Positions 48,275-57,180 of a stretch of 64,000 nucleotides of DNA are shown here, one piece after another. The stretch's first letter is position 1; each line of letters begins with the position of its first letter. The translations under genes and the position numbers were made by a program. A model generated the notes under the pieces. The model was not told the DNA's origin and did no database searches. It saw only the letters and a program-made list of their open reading frames with translations. Source of the DNA: Sporosarcina sp. P34 (GTDB lineage: Bacteria > Bacillota > Bacilli > Bacillales_A > Planococcaceae); the NCBI RefSeq assembly GCF_002743375.1, contig NZ_PDZC01000013.1, positions 1 through 64,000 of the forward strand. Direction: 5' to 3'.

Positions 48275-48868
48275 ATGACTTGGCTACTGATTGTAGGCTT
48301 TGCAGTTTCATCGAGCATTGATAACTTTGGAGTTGGACTTTCTTATGGAGTGCAGCAAGTCCGGATTCCATTTACATCGAATGCACTCATTGCGGCAATT
48401 TGTTTTATCTTTAGTTTGATTGGCATTGTCGCAGGTGCGTGGCTGGCTGAAATGTTACCGGGCATACTACCTGATCTGATAGCATTTGCTGTACTTAGCA
48501 TAATCGGAATACGTATTATGGTTATTGCCTTTCGTCAAACAAGTAAACATCAAGCAAATGTATTTAGTGAACCGGAAAAAATGGATTTTGACGGATCTTC
48601 GCATATTAGCGTTGGAGAAGCTTTACTGCTTGGTATCGCGCTTTCCGCAAATGCACTAACGAACGGTGTCGGAGCAGGTCTTCTAACATTGTCGCCGATT
48701 GCTATCGCATTATCAGCGGCTGTCGGTAGTTATATTACATTGTCAATTGGCGTAGGACTGGGCGAAAGACTGGCAGGCGTGCGGGTTGGCAAGATGTCAG
48801 TAGGGCAGTTCGGAACATTCATGAGTGGAGTGATTATTTTATTGATTGCGGTCACACGCCTATTCTGA
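48275..48868 (+). CDS. MntP/YtaF-family membrane protein
   Basis: This 197-residue polytopic protein has about six membrane helices in two repeats. Each repeat has a helix with acidic or polar residues (SSSIDNFGVGLSYG, then LSANALTNGVGAG), the arrangement of the MntP manganese exporter superfamily. The first repeat most resembles the sporulation membrane protein YtaF. Manganese export or a sporulation role are both possible. ATG follows GGGGGAG. Confidence 0.85.
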   Translation: MTWLLIVGFAVSSSIDNFGVGLSYGVQQVRIPFTSNALIAAICFIFSLIGIVAGAWLAEMLPGILPDLIAFAVLSIIGIRIMVIAFRQTSKHQANVFSEPEKMDFDGSSHISVGEALLLGIALSANALTNGVGAGLLTLSPIAIALSAAVGSYITLSIGVGLGERLAGVRVGKMSVGQFGTFMSGVIILLIAVTRLF

Positions 48869-48920
48869 CGTGATGAAATGGTATACTAGAAATCATCATT
48901 GAAATGAAAGAGGCGCGTAT

Positions 48921-50513
48921 ATGGCGTTGACTAAATGGAATATGAAGTCGTTTATGAAAGGTGCATCGATTCTAACTATTGCCGCCATCATCGTCAAAGT
49001 GCTGAGCGCGGTCTATCGTGTGCCATTTCAAAACTTAGTTGGAGATAAAGGGTTCTATATTTATCAGCAAGTGTATCCGTTTATCGGAATATTTATCGTT
49101 TGGACGTCTTCGGGTTTTGCTGTCGCGGTGTCTAAAATGCTTGCAGAAAGCAAAAACCCCGGAGAAGCACGTGGGATTTTACGTGTGTCACTCGTATATC
49201 TTCTCGTTTTGTCAGGAGGAACCTTTCTAGTATTGCGTTCAGGTTCATCTCTCTTTGCTGAACTAATGGGCGATACCGCATTAGCGCCCGTTTTGCAGGC
49301 CGGTGCGTACATCGTTCTCGTACTTCCGTTTCTAGCTGTACTAAAGGGCGTCTTTCAATCAGAGGGGCAAATGATACCTGTAGCGATTTCCAACGTCTCG
49401 GAGCAGTTATTCAGGGTGATCATCGTACTTGCAGGTACGTGGTTCGCGATACGTGCAGGAACATCACTTTATAAAATAGGGGAAATTACGATGTGGGCGG
49501 CGTTTGCAGGAGAAGTGGTAGGTGTTTTGATCCTAACTTGGTTCTTCCTACAACGGGAAAGTTTAGCGGTAGCTACTGTAAAGCCATGGCAAGTGATGAA
49601 AGATTTGACCAAGATTAGCATTGGAGTCAGTGCAAGTTCATTAATTTTACTGGTATTTCAATTGGTAGACTCTTTTACAATCTATAACGCATTAGTCGAG
49701 GCGGGGGCAATGAGTGAGACCGCCATGGAAATGAAAGGTGTTTACGATAGGGGACAGCCGCTTGCGCAAATGGGCATTTTGCTTGCGTCTACATTGGCGC
49801 TAGCACTCGTGCCGTTAATTGCGCACCATGCAACTAAAAATGATGGACGGAGTGCCTTACCGTTCATTAGCTTGACGTTTCGGGCCTCTATTTTATTCGG
49901 TTGGGCAGCGACGATCGGATTGGTTCTCGTACTTCCTTTCGTCAATGAAATGCTGTTTCAATCGCGGGCAGGCTCTGTTGCGCTAATCATCTTCTGTATA
50001 CAGATATTCTGGTTGTCGATTATTTTACCGCTAACAGCAATTCTTCAAGGAAGTGGTAAAGTGCGTGGGCCGTTGCTACTCATGCTGCTTGGAATCGTAC
50101 TAAAACTGTCAACTACACCATTGATGGTTCGCCAGTATGGAATTGAAGGTGCCGCTGCATCAGGCGCTATTTCATTCGCAGTCGTTGCTGTGTTATTGAT
50201 TCTCTACTTTAAGAAGTTTTGGAAGTTCCCACTGGCTTCGCGGCGGTTTTATGTCGTGCTCATTATCGCCGGCGTGGCAATGGCGGGGGTATTGATTCCT
50301 TGGATGCTACTAGCCGATTCATGGCTATTTGATGGATTATCTTCACGCACTAGCTCAATGTTCACTGCATTGTCTGCTGTCACAATTGGAGCAATCATAT
50401 TCCTTTTCGTCATCTTGAAATCACGTATAATGAAAGAAAAAGAGTGGTACTTACTGCCTTTTGGAAAACGATTGGCGACTGCTCAACTATGGCTAACTAA
50501 AAATAGAAGGTGA
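48921..50513 (+). CDS. yabM: MATE/MVF-type flippase of the SpoVB/MurJ group (YabM)
   Basis: This 530-residue membrane protein has about 14 hydrophobic helices. It starts KGASILTIAAIIVKVLSAVYRVPFQNLVG, characteristic of the SpoVB-like polysaccharide transporter family; length matches B. subtilis YabM (about 530). It is likely a lipid-linked glycan flippase; the substrate is not known. It precedes mazG by five bases. Confidence 0.93.
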   Translation: MALTKWNMKSFMKGASILTIAAIIVKVLSAVYRVPFQNLVGDKGFYIYQQVYPFIGIFIVWTSSGFAVAVSKMLAESKNPGEARGILRVSLVYLLVLSGGTFLVLRSGSSLFAELMGDTALAPVLQAGAYIVLVLPFLAVLKGVFQSEGQMIPVAISNVSEQLFRVIIVLAGTWFAIRAGTSLYKIGEITMWAAFAGEVVGVLILTWFFLQRESLAVATVKPWQVMKDLTKISIGVSASSLILLVFQLVDSFTIYNALVEAGAMSETAMEMKGVYDRGQPLAQMGILLASTLALALVPLIAHHATKNDGRSALPFISLTFRASILFGWAATIGLVLVLPFVNEMLFQSRAGSVALIIFCIQIFWLSIILPLTAILQGSGKVRGPLLLMLLGIVLKLSTTPLMVRQYGIEGAAASGAISFAVVAVLLILYFKKFWKFPLASRRFYVVLIIAGVAMAGVLIPWMLLADSWLFDGLSSRTSSMFTALSAVTIGAIIFLFVILKSRIMKEKEWYLLPFGKRLATAQLWLTKNRR

Positions 50514-50518
50514 ATTGT

Positions 50519-51979
50519 GTGAACAAAATAACTGTTATCGGACTTGGCGCTAGTGATTTAGAACAATTGTCGCTAGGCACGTACCGATTATTGAAACAAG
50601 CGGAACATCTCTATATTCGTACGGAAGAACATCCTGTCGTTGCAGAATTGCGTTCGGAAGGAATAAAGATGAAAAGTTTTGATTCAATCTATGAAGCAAA
50701 TGATGCATTTGAAGACGTCTATCAGCAAATTGTTGATAAACTTCTTGAACTGAGTACGCATCAGTCGATTACATACGCTGTGCCAGGCCACCCGCTCGTA
50801 GCGGAACGTACAGTCCAACTGTTAATTGAAAAAGAACGTACAGGTGATATTGAACTTCGTATCGCAGGTGGTAGTAGCTTTTTAGATCCGATTTTTACAG
50901 CATTGCGTATTGATCCGATTGAAGGGTTTCAGTTGCTGGATGGGACTGACATGAAACGCGACGATGTACGGATGGATCAGCACGTATTAATAGGACAAGT
51001 GTATGACGCATTCGTCGCTTCAGATGTGAAATTGTCTTTGATGGAGAAATATCCGGATCATCACGTTGTCACCATTGTTACGTCAGCTGGTTCCCAAGAT
51101 GAAAAATTGACTGAAATACCATTGTTTGAGCTTGATCGTACAGTAACATTGAATAATCTAACGACTGTATATGTCCCGCCACTACCTGATCACCAACAAC
51201 GACTAAAAGAGTGGAGTTCGTTCAGGGAGATCATCGCAACGTTACGTGGACCGAACGGCTGCCCTTGGGATCGCGAGCAAACGCATGAATCTTTAAAGCG
51301 TTATTTAATTGAAGAATCCTATGAATTGATCCAGGCCATCGACGAAGAAGATGATGACGCTATTGTCGAAGAACTGGGAGATGTTTTACTACAAGTCTTT
51401 CTACATGCACAAATCGGTGAAGACAATGGGTACTTCTCGATGGAAGACGTACTCGAAACTGTAGGGGCTAAAATGATACGTCGTCACCCACACGTATTTG
51501 CGCAAACGCAAGCTGATACAACTGAAGAAGTGTTGACGAACTGGCAAGCCATCAAGGATCAGGAAAAACCTAAACCGCCTACGCTGTTAGAAGGACAAGA
51601 ACGTTTGGCGTCGTCCTTGCTGACATCTTATAATTACCAAAAGACTGCAGCCAAAGTGGGGTTTGACTGGCCATCTATAGATGGAGCTTTCGACAAGTTC
51701 CAGGAAGAGTGGCAAGAGTTTCAGGAAGAAGTAAAAAGTGGTGGACCGGAGCAACAGCTAGACGAGCTCGGGGACGTATTGTTCACCATCGTCAACATCG
51801 CAAGGTTCTTGAAACTCTCACCAGAAGAAGCCATGTGGCACGCCAACGAAAAATTCAAATCCCGTTTCCAGTCCGTAGAGCAATCCGTGAAACTAGGAAG
51901 TGGAAAATTTGAAAGTTATACAGTAGACGAACTAGAAGAATTCTGGCAACAGGCCAAACGAAAGGAAGAAACTAAATGA
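50519..51979 (+). CDS. mazG: MazG-type nucleotide pyrophosphohydrolase fused to a methylase-like domain (YabN)
   Basis: The product is 486 residues from GTG 50519 (AAGGTG upstream; an in-frame GTG at 50510 precedes that site). Residues 1-220 form a tetrapyrrole-methylase-like domain ([24 protein letters not shown]). Residues 240-486 hold tandem MazG modules ([19 protein letters not shown], then [10 protein letters not shown]; later [14 protein letters not shown]), giving NTP pyrophosphatase activity. The fusion is normal for Bacillales. It overlaps rqcP by four bases. Confidence 0.95.
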   Translation: MNKITVIGLGASDLEQLSLGTYRLLKQAEHLYIRTEEHPVVAELRSEGIKMKSFDSIYEANDAFEDVYQQIVDKLLELSTHQSITYAVPGHPLVAERTVQLLIEKERTGDIELRIAGGSSFLDPIFTALRIDPIEGFQLLDGTDMKRDDVRMDQHVLIGQVYDAFVASDVKLSLMEKYPDHHVVTIVTSAGSQDEKLTEIPLFELDRTVTLNNLTTVYVPPLPDHQQRLKEWSSFREIIATLRGPNGCPWDREQTHESLKRYLIEESYELIQAIDEEDDDAIVEELGDVLLQVFLHAQIGEDNGYFSMEDVLETVGAKMIRRHPHVFAQTQADTTEEVLTNWQAIKDQEKPKPPTLLEGQERLASSLLTSYNYQKTAAKVGFDWPSIDGAFDKFQEEWQEFQEEVKSGGPEQQLDELGDVLFTIVNIARFLKLSPEEAMWHANEKFKSRFQSVEQSVKLGSGKFESYTVDELEEFWQQAKRKEETK

Positions 51980-52272
51980 GACTCGATAAGTTTTTAAAAG
52001 TATCACGCTTTATTAAACGCCGAACGCTTGCAAAGCAAGTGGCTGACCAAGGTAGAATTACGATTAATGGAAAAGTAGCTAAGGCATCTTCCGTTATCAA
52101 ACCAGGTGATGAACTTTCAATCCGTTTCGGCCAAAAGATCGTCAATGCTACGATAAATGAGCTGAAGACGTCAACGAAAAAAGAAGATGCAGCAGGTATG
52201 TACACAATCACCAGTGAAGAGCGCTTAGAGAAAGTGGAGCCTGAGTTTGTGGATGATGAAGAGGCAAACTAA
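51976..52272 (+). CDS. rqcP: RqcP (YabO), S4-domain ribosome quality-control factor
   Basis: This 98-residue Hsp15-like S4 protein has [21 protein letters not shown] and [20 protein letters not shown]. With RqcH it tags nascent chains on stalled 50S subunits with poly-alanine. It is longer than the B. subtilis protein by an acidic C-terminal tail. ATGA overlap with mazG indicates coupling. Confidence 0.94.
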   Translation: MRLDKFLKVSRFIKRRTLAKQVADQGRITINGKVAKASSVIKPGDELSIRFGQKIVNATINELKTSTKKEDAAGMYTITSEERLEKVEPEFVDDEEAN

Positions 52273-52337
52273 TTAACAAAGGGACAAACGAAAGGGGTTA
52301 GAATATAGAATTTGCACCTCAACTTAAAAACGGCTTG

Positions 52338-52366
52338 TCATGTTTGGCCAAGCCTCTGCATATGAT
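52338..52366 (+). promoter_or_regulatory. Sigma-E promoter of yabP-yabQ
   Basis: TCATGTT (52338-52344), 14 bases, then CATATGAT (52359-52366) fits the mother-cell sigma-E consensus with one mismatch in each half. yabP and yabQ are sigma-E genes in B. subtilis. Confidence 0.65.
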
Positions 52367-52397
52367 AAGGGGAACGTACTAGAGAAGGGGGACGCAT

Positions 52398-52694
52398 ATG
52401 CAGATTCAAACAGACAGCTCCATGTATACTATTCCATCAGGAGACCACGTAGTGACGATGCGCAATCGCAAAAGAATGGACCTCACATCCGTAAAAACGA
52501 TCGATCGCTTTGACCAGGAGGAATTTCTCGTTAGAACATCGCTAGGCGTACTGCAAATCCGTGGGGAGGAACTGCGTATCGTACATCTAGATGTGGACAA
52601 GGGCCTACTAACGCTTGAAGGCACTGTCCAAACACTTCAATACGATGACGAAGAAGCAGGCTCACGCAATTTCCTCCATAAACTATTCGGATGA
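52398..52694 (+). CDS. yabP: Sporulation protein YabP
   Basis: This 98-residue YabP/YqfC-type protein has GDHVVTMRNRKRMDLTSVKTIDRFDQEEFLV and ends in FLHKLFG. It is needed for spore development in B. subtilis; its molecular role is unclear. A GAAGGGGG site precedes the ATG, and it overlaps yabQ by four bases. Confidence 0.95.
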   Translation: MQIQTDSSMYTIPSGDHVVTMRNRKRMDLTSVKTIDRFDQEEFLVRTSLGVLQIRGEELRIVHLDVDKGLLTLEGTVQTLQYDDEEAGSRNFLHKLFG

Positions 52695-53176
52695 GCCTAT
52701 CCGTCCAGTTCTTCAGTCTGTTGGCGATGATCGGGACAGGAATTACTGCTGGAATTGTACTGGATTTATTCGGAACCATTGTCGCCGGGTGCGATAAACG
52801 TTCGTTCATTAGAAGATGGGCATTCTGGTTTGAATGCCTTATCTGGATTATGTTAGGCATTATGTCGTTTTGGGTATTAATGATGGTACGCGACGGGGCA
52901 TGGAGAATGTATGACCCCGTTGCACAGGTTAGTGGCTTGTTATTGTATGCAACCATCTTCCATCATCCTATGAGATTCGTAGGTAGACTACTGTTACTTG
53001 TGGTGCTTAGGCCGATTTGGCTCATCATTCGTCTTGTCTACCTAACGATTCAACGGATCTTCTATGTAATTGTCTCTATTCTGTCATTCATCACATCACC
53101 GTTTCTGAGATTAGTAAAGAACATAGGGAAATTCCTTCAAAATAAATGCAGAGTACTATATAATAGAGTGCAATAG
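52691..53176 (+). CDS. yabQ: Spore cortex membrane protein YabQ
   Basis: This 161-residue protein has about five hydrophobic segments, beginning with FFSLLAMIGTGITAGIVLDLFG. It is required for cortex formation in B. subtilis. It is coupled to yabP by an ATGA overlap and presumably shares its sigma-E promoter. Confidence 0.92.
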   Translation: MSLSVQFFSLLAMIGTGITAGIVLDLFGTIVAGCDKRSFIRRWAFWFECLIWIMLGIMSFWVLMMVRDGAWRMYDPVAQVSGLLLYATIFHHPMRFVGRLLLLVVLRPIWLIIRLVYLTIQRIFYVIVSILSFITSPFLRLVKNIGKFLQNKCRVLYNRVQ

Positions 53177-53205
53177 TAGAACTACGCCAGAAAGGTGTGT
53201 GCGCC

Positions 53206-53619
53206 ATGAAAAAAACACAGAAGCCTTCAACAAAGAATGTGACATCAATCGATACAGACTATGTGCGCTCTATGCAAAAAAAAGAAAATTTCAAAAAAGC
53301 ACAACAAAAACGCTTGCGTAATCGGTTGGCCGTATTTTTTGTCATCGTCTGTGTAGTTGCTGGAAGTTTATTCAATATGAATGCCGGTCAAAAAGAAATC
53401 CTGGCAGCCAAACATAAGGAAAAAGCTCAAGCAATGGCTACGCTAGAGGATTTAAAAGAACAGCAAGAACAACTGAAAACGCAGTTGATTCGATTGGACG
53501 ATGACGAGTATATTGCTAAACTCGCGAGGAAAGAATATTTTCTTTCAGAGTCCAATGAGATCATTTTTTCTATTCCTGATAAGAAAAAAGAGTCAGAAAA
53601 AGACATAAGAAAAGAGTAG
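53206..53619 (+). CDS. divIC: Cell division protein DivIC
   Basis: The product is 137 residues from ATG 53206 (AAGGTG eight bases upstream). It has a short basic cytoplasmic N-terminus, one membrane segment (about 42-60; LAVFFVIVCVVAGSLF) and an external coiled coil (about 65-105). It is an FtsB-type component of the divisome that pairs with FtsL and DivIB. The tail is charged. Confidence 0.94.
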   Translation: MKKTQKPSTKNVTSIDTDYVRSMQKKENFKKAQQKRLRNRLAVFFVIVCVVAGSLFNMNAGQKEILAAKHKEKAQAMATLEDLKEQQEQLKTQLIRLDDDEYIAKLARKEYFLSESNEIIFSIPDKKKESEKDIRKE

Positions 53620-53640
53620 TCATGTTGACACTCTTTTTTT
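53610..53640 (+). terminator. Terminator of divIC, overlapping the next promoter
   Basis: AAAAGAGT (53610-53617) pairs with ACTCTTTT (53630-53637), followed by more T residues. The stem starts within the last codons of divIC. Confidence 0.65.
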
Positions 53641-53652
53641 GTTGGCTATAAT
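53625..53652 (+). promoter_or_regulatory. Sigma-A promoter of yabR
   Basis: TTGACA (53625-53630) and TATAAT (53647-53652), both perfect, are spaced by 16 bases. The -35 box lies inside the divIC terminator hairpin. Confidence 0.75.
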
Positions 53653-53740
53653 ATAAGTAGGAGCCTGTAAAATACAGGCATTGCCAATATGGTTGATAGG
53701 CTTACGAGCCGCTTAAAACTTAAGGAGGAGCATTTTTTTT

Positions 53741-54274
53741 ATGTCAATTGAAGTAGGCAGCAAGTTAGAAGGTAAAGTAACCGGGATCACAAATTTTGGG
53801 GCATTTGTTGAATTGCCAAGCGGATCCACAGGATTAGTCCATATTAGTGAAGTAGCTGACAATTATGTCAAAGATATTAATGATCATTTAAAAGTCGGCG
53901 ATATGGTTGAAGTCAAAGTAATGAATGTGGGATCTGACGGTAAAATCGGTCTTTCCATCCGTAAGGCTAAACCTGAGTCAGAACAACGTCCACAGCGTCC
54001 ACAACGTCCAACTAGACCTCGTCAAGGAAGCAAACCGAGCTTTGAACGACCAGAGAATTTTGAGCAGAAGATGGCAAAGTTCATGAAGGACAGCGAAGAA
54101 CGTCTAACTACCTTAAAGAGAGCAACAGAGTCCAAGCGTGGCGGACGTGGAGCCAGAAGAGGATATCTTGCTGACTGTTTCAACTGTAAACTAAAATCAG
54201 ATGACATCCTACACGTATGTTCCCTATTATGGAGCATGCGTTTTTTTATGCGAGAATCCGGGGGCGAGAGCTAG
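53741..54274 (+). CDS. yabR: S1-domain RNA-binding protein YabR with an odd C-terminal extension
   Basis: The frame encodes 177 residues. Residues 1-75 are an S1 OB-fold (GKVTGITNFGAFVELPSGSTGLVHISEVAD); a Gln/Arg/Pro linker and a basic tail ending KRGGRGARRG (to residue 141) complete the known YabR layout. Known YabR proteins, as I recall, stop there at about 130 residues. Here 36 more residues follow, reading through a Rho-independent terminator (54213-54247) to a stop at 54274. The extension is unlike the rest, Cys- and hydrophobic-rich, and probably reflects loss of the original stop or a small indel near 54164. A GGAGG site precedes the ATG. Confidence 0.88.
   Translation: MSIEVGSKLEGKVTGITNFGAFVELPSGSTGLVHISEVADNYVKDINDHLKVGDMVEVKVMNVGSDGKIGLSIRKAKPESEQRPQRPQRPTRPRQGSKPSFERPENFEQKMAKFMKDSEERLTTLKRATESKRGGRGARRGYLADCFNCKLKSDDILHVCSLLWSMRFFMRESGGES
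54213..54247 (+). terminator. Terminator lying inside the yabR reading frame
   Basis: An 11-bp stem (ACGTATGTTCC with GGAGCATGCGT, two wobbles) and a seven-base loop are followed by seven T residues. The annotated yabR stop is about 25 bases beyond the T run. Confidence 0.85.
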
Positions 54275-54421
54275 GCACACTTGATGAATGTTCTGGCTCG
54301 TTGTCAGCAAAACAAAACTCAACACCGCCTCTTACGCACCCATAAAAGAATCGTAATCTAAATCGCCCTGAATCGAAGTTAATAAAAGTCCATATGGGTC
54401 CCCGATCCATTTTTTTCAACA

Positions 54422-54453
54422 AAAAATCCTCTGCCTAAGCCAGAGGATTTTTT
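54422..54453. terminator. Terminator of the tRNA gene, bidirectional
   Basis: A perfect stem (AAAAATCCTCTG with its complement) and a seven-base loop have A and T runs on both sides. It can stop the minus-strand tRNA transcript and any plus-strand readthrough from yabR. Confidence 0.88.
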
Positions 54454-54465
54454 GATTTACTATTA

Positions 54466-54539
54466 TAGCGGCGGAGGGGGTCGAACCCACGACCTTTCGG
54501 GTATGAACCGAACGCTCTAGCCAGCTGAGCTACGCCGCC
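54466..54539 (-). tRNA. tRNA-Met (anticodon CAT)
   Basis: The 74-base cloverleaf on the minus strand begins GGCGGCGTAGCTCAG. It has an anticodon stem CGG/CCG around the loop TTCATAC (anticodon CAT), the T-loop GGTTCGACCC and acceptor end CCGCCGCTA. The G1-U72 wobble matches the B. subtilis elongator tRNA-Met. The CCA end is not encoded and must be added. Confidence 0.93.
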
Positions 54540-54587
54540 AAGATGTTGATGCAATGAAATGAGGTAATTCCATATGCAACGTCTCTT

Positions 54588-54616
54588 ATCATACTAGGCA
54601 TTTGGAGAAGTGTCAA
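54588..54616 (-). promoter_or_regulatory. Sigma-A promoter of the tRNA-Met gene
   Basis: On the minus strand TTGACA (54611-54616) and TATGAT (54588-54593) are spaced by 17 bases, about 50 bases before the tRNA 5' end. Confidence 0.8.
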
Positions 54617-54650
54617 CATATCTTTTACTAAAAGATATACATACGGAATA

Positions 54651-54716
54651 CGTCGAAATGTTTTGTGAATATGCCGCCACAAACAGACAAATTTTCTCGT
54701 GAACCCCATGTATAGT
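54651..54716 (+). promoter_or_regulatory. Candidate Spo0A-controlled promoter of spoIIE
   Basis: TATAGT (54711-54716) is preceded by CAGACA (54684-54689) with the long 21-base spacer known for Spo0A-activated sigma-A promoters such as spoIIE. A near 0A box CGTCGAA lies at 54651-54657, upstream as expected. Confidence 0.55.
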
Positions 54717-54747
54717 TTTACGTAAGAGAACATAGGGGGTATGGGAA

Positions 54748-57147
54748 ATGAAGATGATTGACAATATGGAGCGACCAATTTTGCAGATGTTCAGGGCATA
54801 CTGGCAAGAATTTATGAATCGTAAAGTATACTTGCTAACGGCACTTCTGTTCTTAGTAGGATCATTCTTTCTATCGCAAGCAGTAGTATTCGATATGGCA
54901 GTACCATTCTTCTTGCCGATCTGGGCATTAGCGAGTATGCGCTACCGTCAACACATGATCTACGTATTTATAGGTGGGATGGCGGGCAGCGCATTTCTTG
55001 GGATGGGACAAGCTGTCATTCATTTAGCGCAATTATTACTGTTTCATTCAATTATAAAGATTCCGGTCGTGAAAAGGTCTATTCCCATCGCTGTGGCTGG
55101 CGGAATGATTATTCCACAATTAATCTGGCAGCTTGTAAAATACGGCGACGGGACGTTACCTTTAGCGGTTCAGTTGTCTATAGGGTTAGAAGCATTGCTT
55201 GCATTGTTCATGACCATTTTCATGTTACTGGCTTTCCCTTCTATAGAAAGAATGCTGTATGGGCCGTGGAATCCCGAGCAGATCAGTGCGATGTGTATTG
55301 TGGGAGCGCTGGCAGCCACCGGAATGGGAGGGTTCCAAATCGGTACGGTATCGGTTGCTGGAGTATTCTTGTTTTTGGCGATATTTGTAGCTGCCGTTGT
55401 TGGGGGGGTGCCGTTTGCTACGACCGTCGGAATGATTATCGCGTTGATCATAGGTGTATCAGAATTGTCCTTTACGGGCATGATGGCGTTATATGGTATG
55501 ACAGGTTTGTTGGCGGGTTCACTAAAACGCTTTGGAAAGCTTGGGGTCATCACCGGCAGTGTCTTTGTTTCGCTCTTTTTCCTTCTATATGATGCGACAC
55601 TGCCCCTTGATACCGTTCATTTTTCCACAGTTGGCGCCGCAGCTTTACTGTTTATATTGATACCTTCGCGCAAATTAAGTCAAATACGACAAGTTTTATT
55701 ACCGAAACAAGAAGGAATATCGGAAAAACGACAGCAGTGGCTCGCGGACAAACTGGATGGGCAATTAGAGGAGTTTCAACAGTTTGCTCATTTCATGTCA
55801 ACGCTCGTGAATGATCGTCTGTCCCCCGAAGAGGAAGTGGCAGCGACAAGTCAAGTACCATCCATTTGTCAATCCTGTTTTCGTTACCGCAAGTGTTGGG
55901 AAAGTGAAGAGGAGAGTATAGAACCGTTGATTGACGAATGGGAAACCACCTATTCTGCAACGAAAAAAGCAGCTCGTGTCCGTGTTGAACAGAAGATGAA
56001 ATATAAATGTCTACGTTTTAAGGGATTAATGAATGAATTGGAGGAGAGAGGGGCCAATAAATTATTGATGGGGCAGTTACAGCATGGGCGAAAGATGCTA
56101 GCATTGCAATTACGCGATATGAGTACGCATATCGAAAAAGTTATGAGAGAGGTAAAGGAAGATCTGACTACGTATAAGTTGGCTGAAGAAGAGCTTGCGA
56201 ATCGTTTACAATCACAAGGCATAGAGTTTTTTCAAATAGATATATTATCGGAAGAACGAGGTGCCTGCAGGATTGTGATTTCTGTACCGGAAAAAAAGGC
56301 GGATTTTGAAGCGGAAACAACGGTTGGAGAATATTTATTACTGCCCATCTTGGAGCAAATGTACGATGAACCGATGCATATTTCAAAATCGACTTATCAG
56401 CCGTTCCCGTTCCCACATGTGCAATTGACCTTTAGTTCCGCTGTTCGCTTTTCACTTGACTATGATATCGTCACCACAGCCGGAAAAGGGTCGTTCAATG
56501 GTGGTGATGCGTATGAGTTATTCAAGATTCATGAAGGCTTGTCTGCTGTATTGTTGTCAGATGGGATGGGACAAGATATCAATGCATACCACGAAAGTAG
56601 AAAGGTTATCCGGCTGATGCGGGAATGTCTGGGTCAAAAAATGGATCCGGAAACGGCGATCCACACCTTGCATTATATGATGGCGTTAAATGGACTGGAT
56701 GATATGTATGCAACGCTCGACTTGGCGTTAATTGATTTACAAGAAGGGCGACTGTGGTCGTGGAAGGCAGGTTCGATGAGTACCTACATTAAAAGAAGTG
56801 ATGATTGTATCCGGTTAGACAGCAAAACAGTACCATTTGGCTTCTTGCCTTCATTTTCTATAGAGGCGAAAAACGAAAAGCTCAAGTCCGGTGATATCGT
56901 CGTTATGATGACGGACGGCATATTTAATGGGGATATACCGCTTGATATCCAAGAAGACGTGATGAATCAAACGATAGAGCGTTTTAAAGATATGGATTGC
57001 CGGACGATTGCCGATCAAGTAATGATGGAGATGGAACGGGTATTTGAGTCGGTAGAAGATGATCGGACGATTCTCGTAATGAAAGTCGGTCATATTGTAC
57101 CAAAGTGGTCAAAAGCTAATAAGCAACCTCGAATCATTTCTAGCTAA
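54748..57147 (+). CDS. spoIIE: Stage II sporulation protein E (serine phosphatase)
   Basis: The 799-residue protein has about ten membrane helices in its N-terminal 320 residues, a central FtsZ-interacting region and a C-terminal PP2C phosphatase domain (about 585-799; LLSDGMGQDINA, MMTDGIFNGD, DDRTILVMKV). It dephosphorylates SpoIIAA to activate sigma-F in the forespore and acts at the polar septum. It is slightly shorter than in B. subtilis (827). The yabS and yabT genes that follow in B. subtilis are absent. Confidence 0.96.
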   Translation: MKMIDNMERPILQMFRAYWQEFMNRKVYLLTALLFLVGSFFLSQAVVFDMAVPFFLPIWALASMRYRQHMIYVFIGGMAGSAFLGMGQAVIHLAQLLLFHSIIKIPVVKRSIPIAVAGGMIIPQLIWQLVKYGDGTLPLAVQLSIGLEALLALFMTIFMLLAFPSIERMLYGPWNPEQISAMCIVGALAATGMGGFQIGTVSVAGVFLFLAIFVAAVVGGVPFATTVGMIIALIIGVSELSFTGMMALYGMTGLLAGSLKRFGKLGVITGSVFVSLFFLLYDATLPLDTVHFSTVGAAALLFILIPSRKLSQIRQVLLPKQEGISEKRQQWLADKLDGQLEEFQQFAHFMSTLVNDRLSPEEEVAATSQVPSICQSCFRYRKCWESEEESIEPLIDEWETTYSATKKAARVRVEQKMKYKCLRFKGLMNELEERGANKLLMGQLQHGRKMLALQLRDMSTHIEKVMREVKEDLTTYKLAEEELANRLQSQGIEFFQIDILSEERGACRIVISVPEKKADFEAETTVGEYLLLPILEQMYDEPMHISKSTYQPFPFPHVQLTFSSAVRFSLDYDIVTTAGKGSFNGGDAYELFKIHEGLSAVLLSDGMGQDINAYHESRKVIRLMRECLGQKMDPETAIHTLHYMMALNGLDDMYATLDLALIDLQEGRLWSWKAGSMSTYIKRSDDCIRLDSKTVPFGFLPSFSIEAKNEKLKSGDIVVMMTDGIFNGDIPLDIQEDVMNQTIERFKDMDCRTIADQVMMEMERVFESVEDDRTILVMKVGHIVPKWSKANKQPRIISS

Positions 57148-57180
57148 ACAATGATAGAATAGAGAGAGGGGGGATGGATC

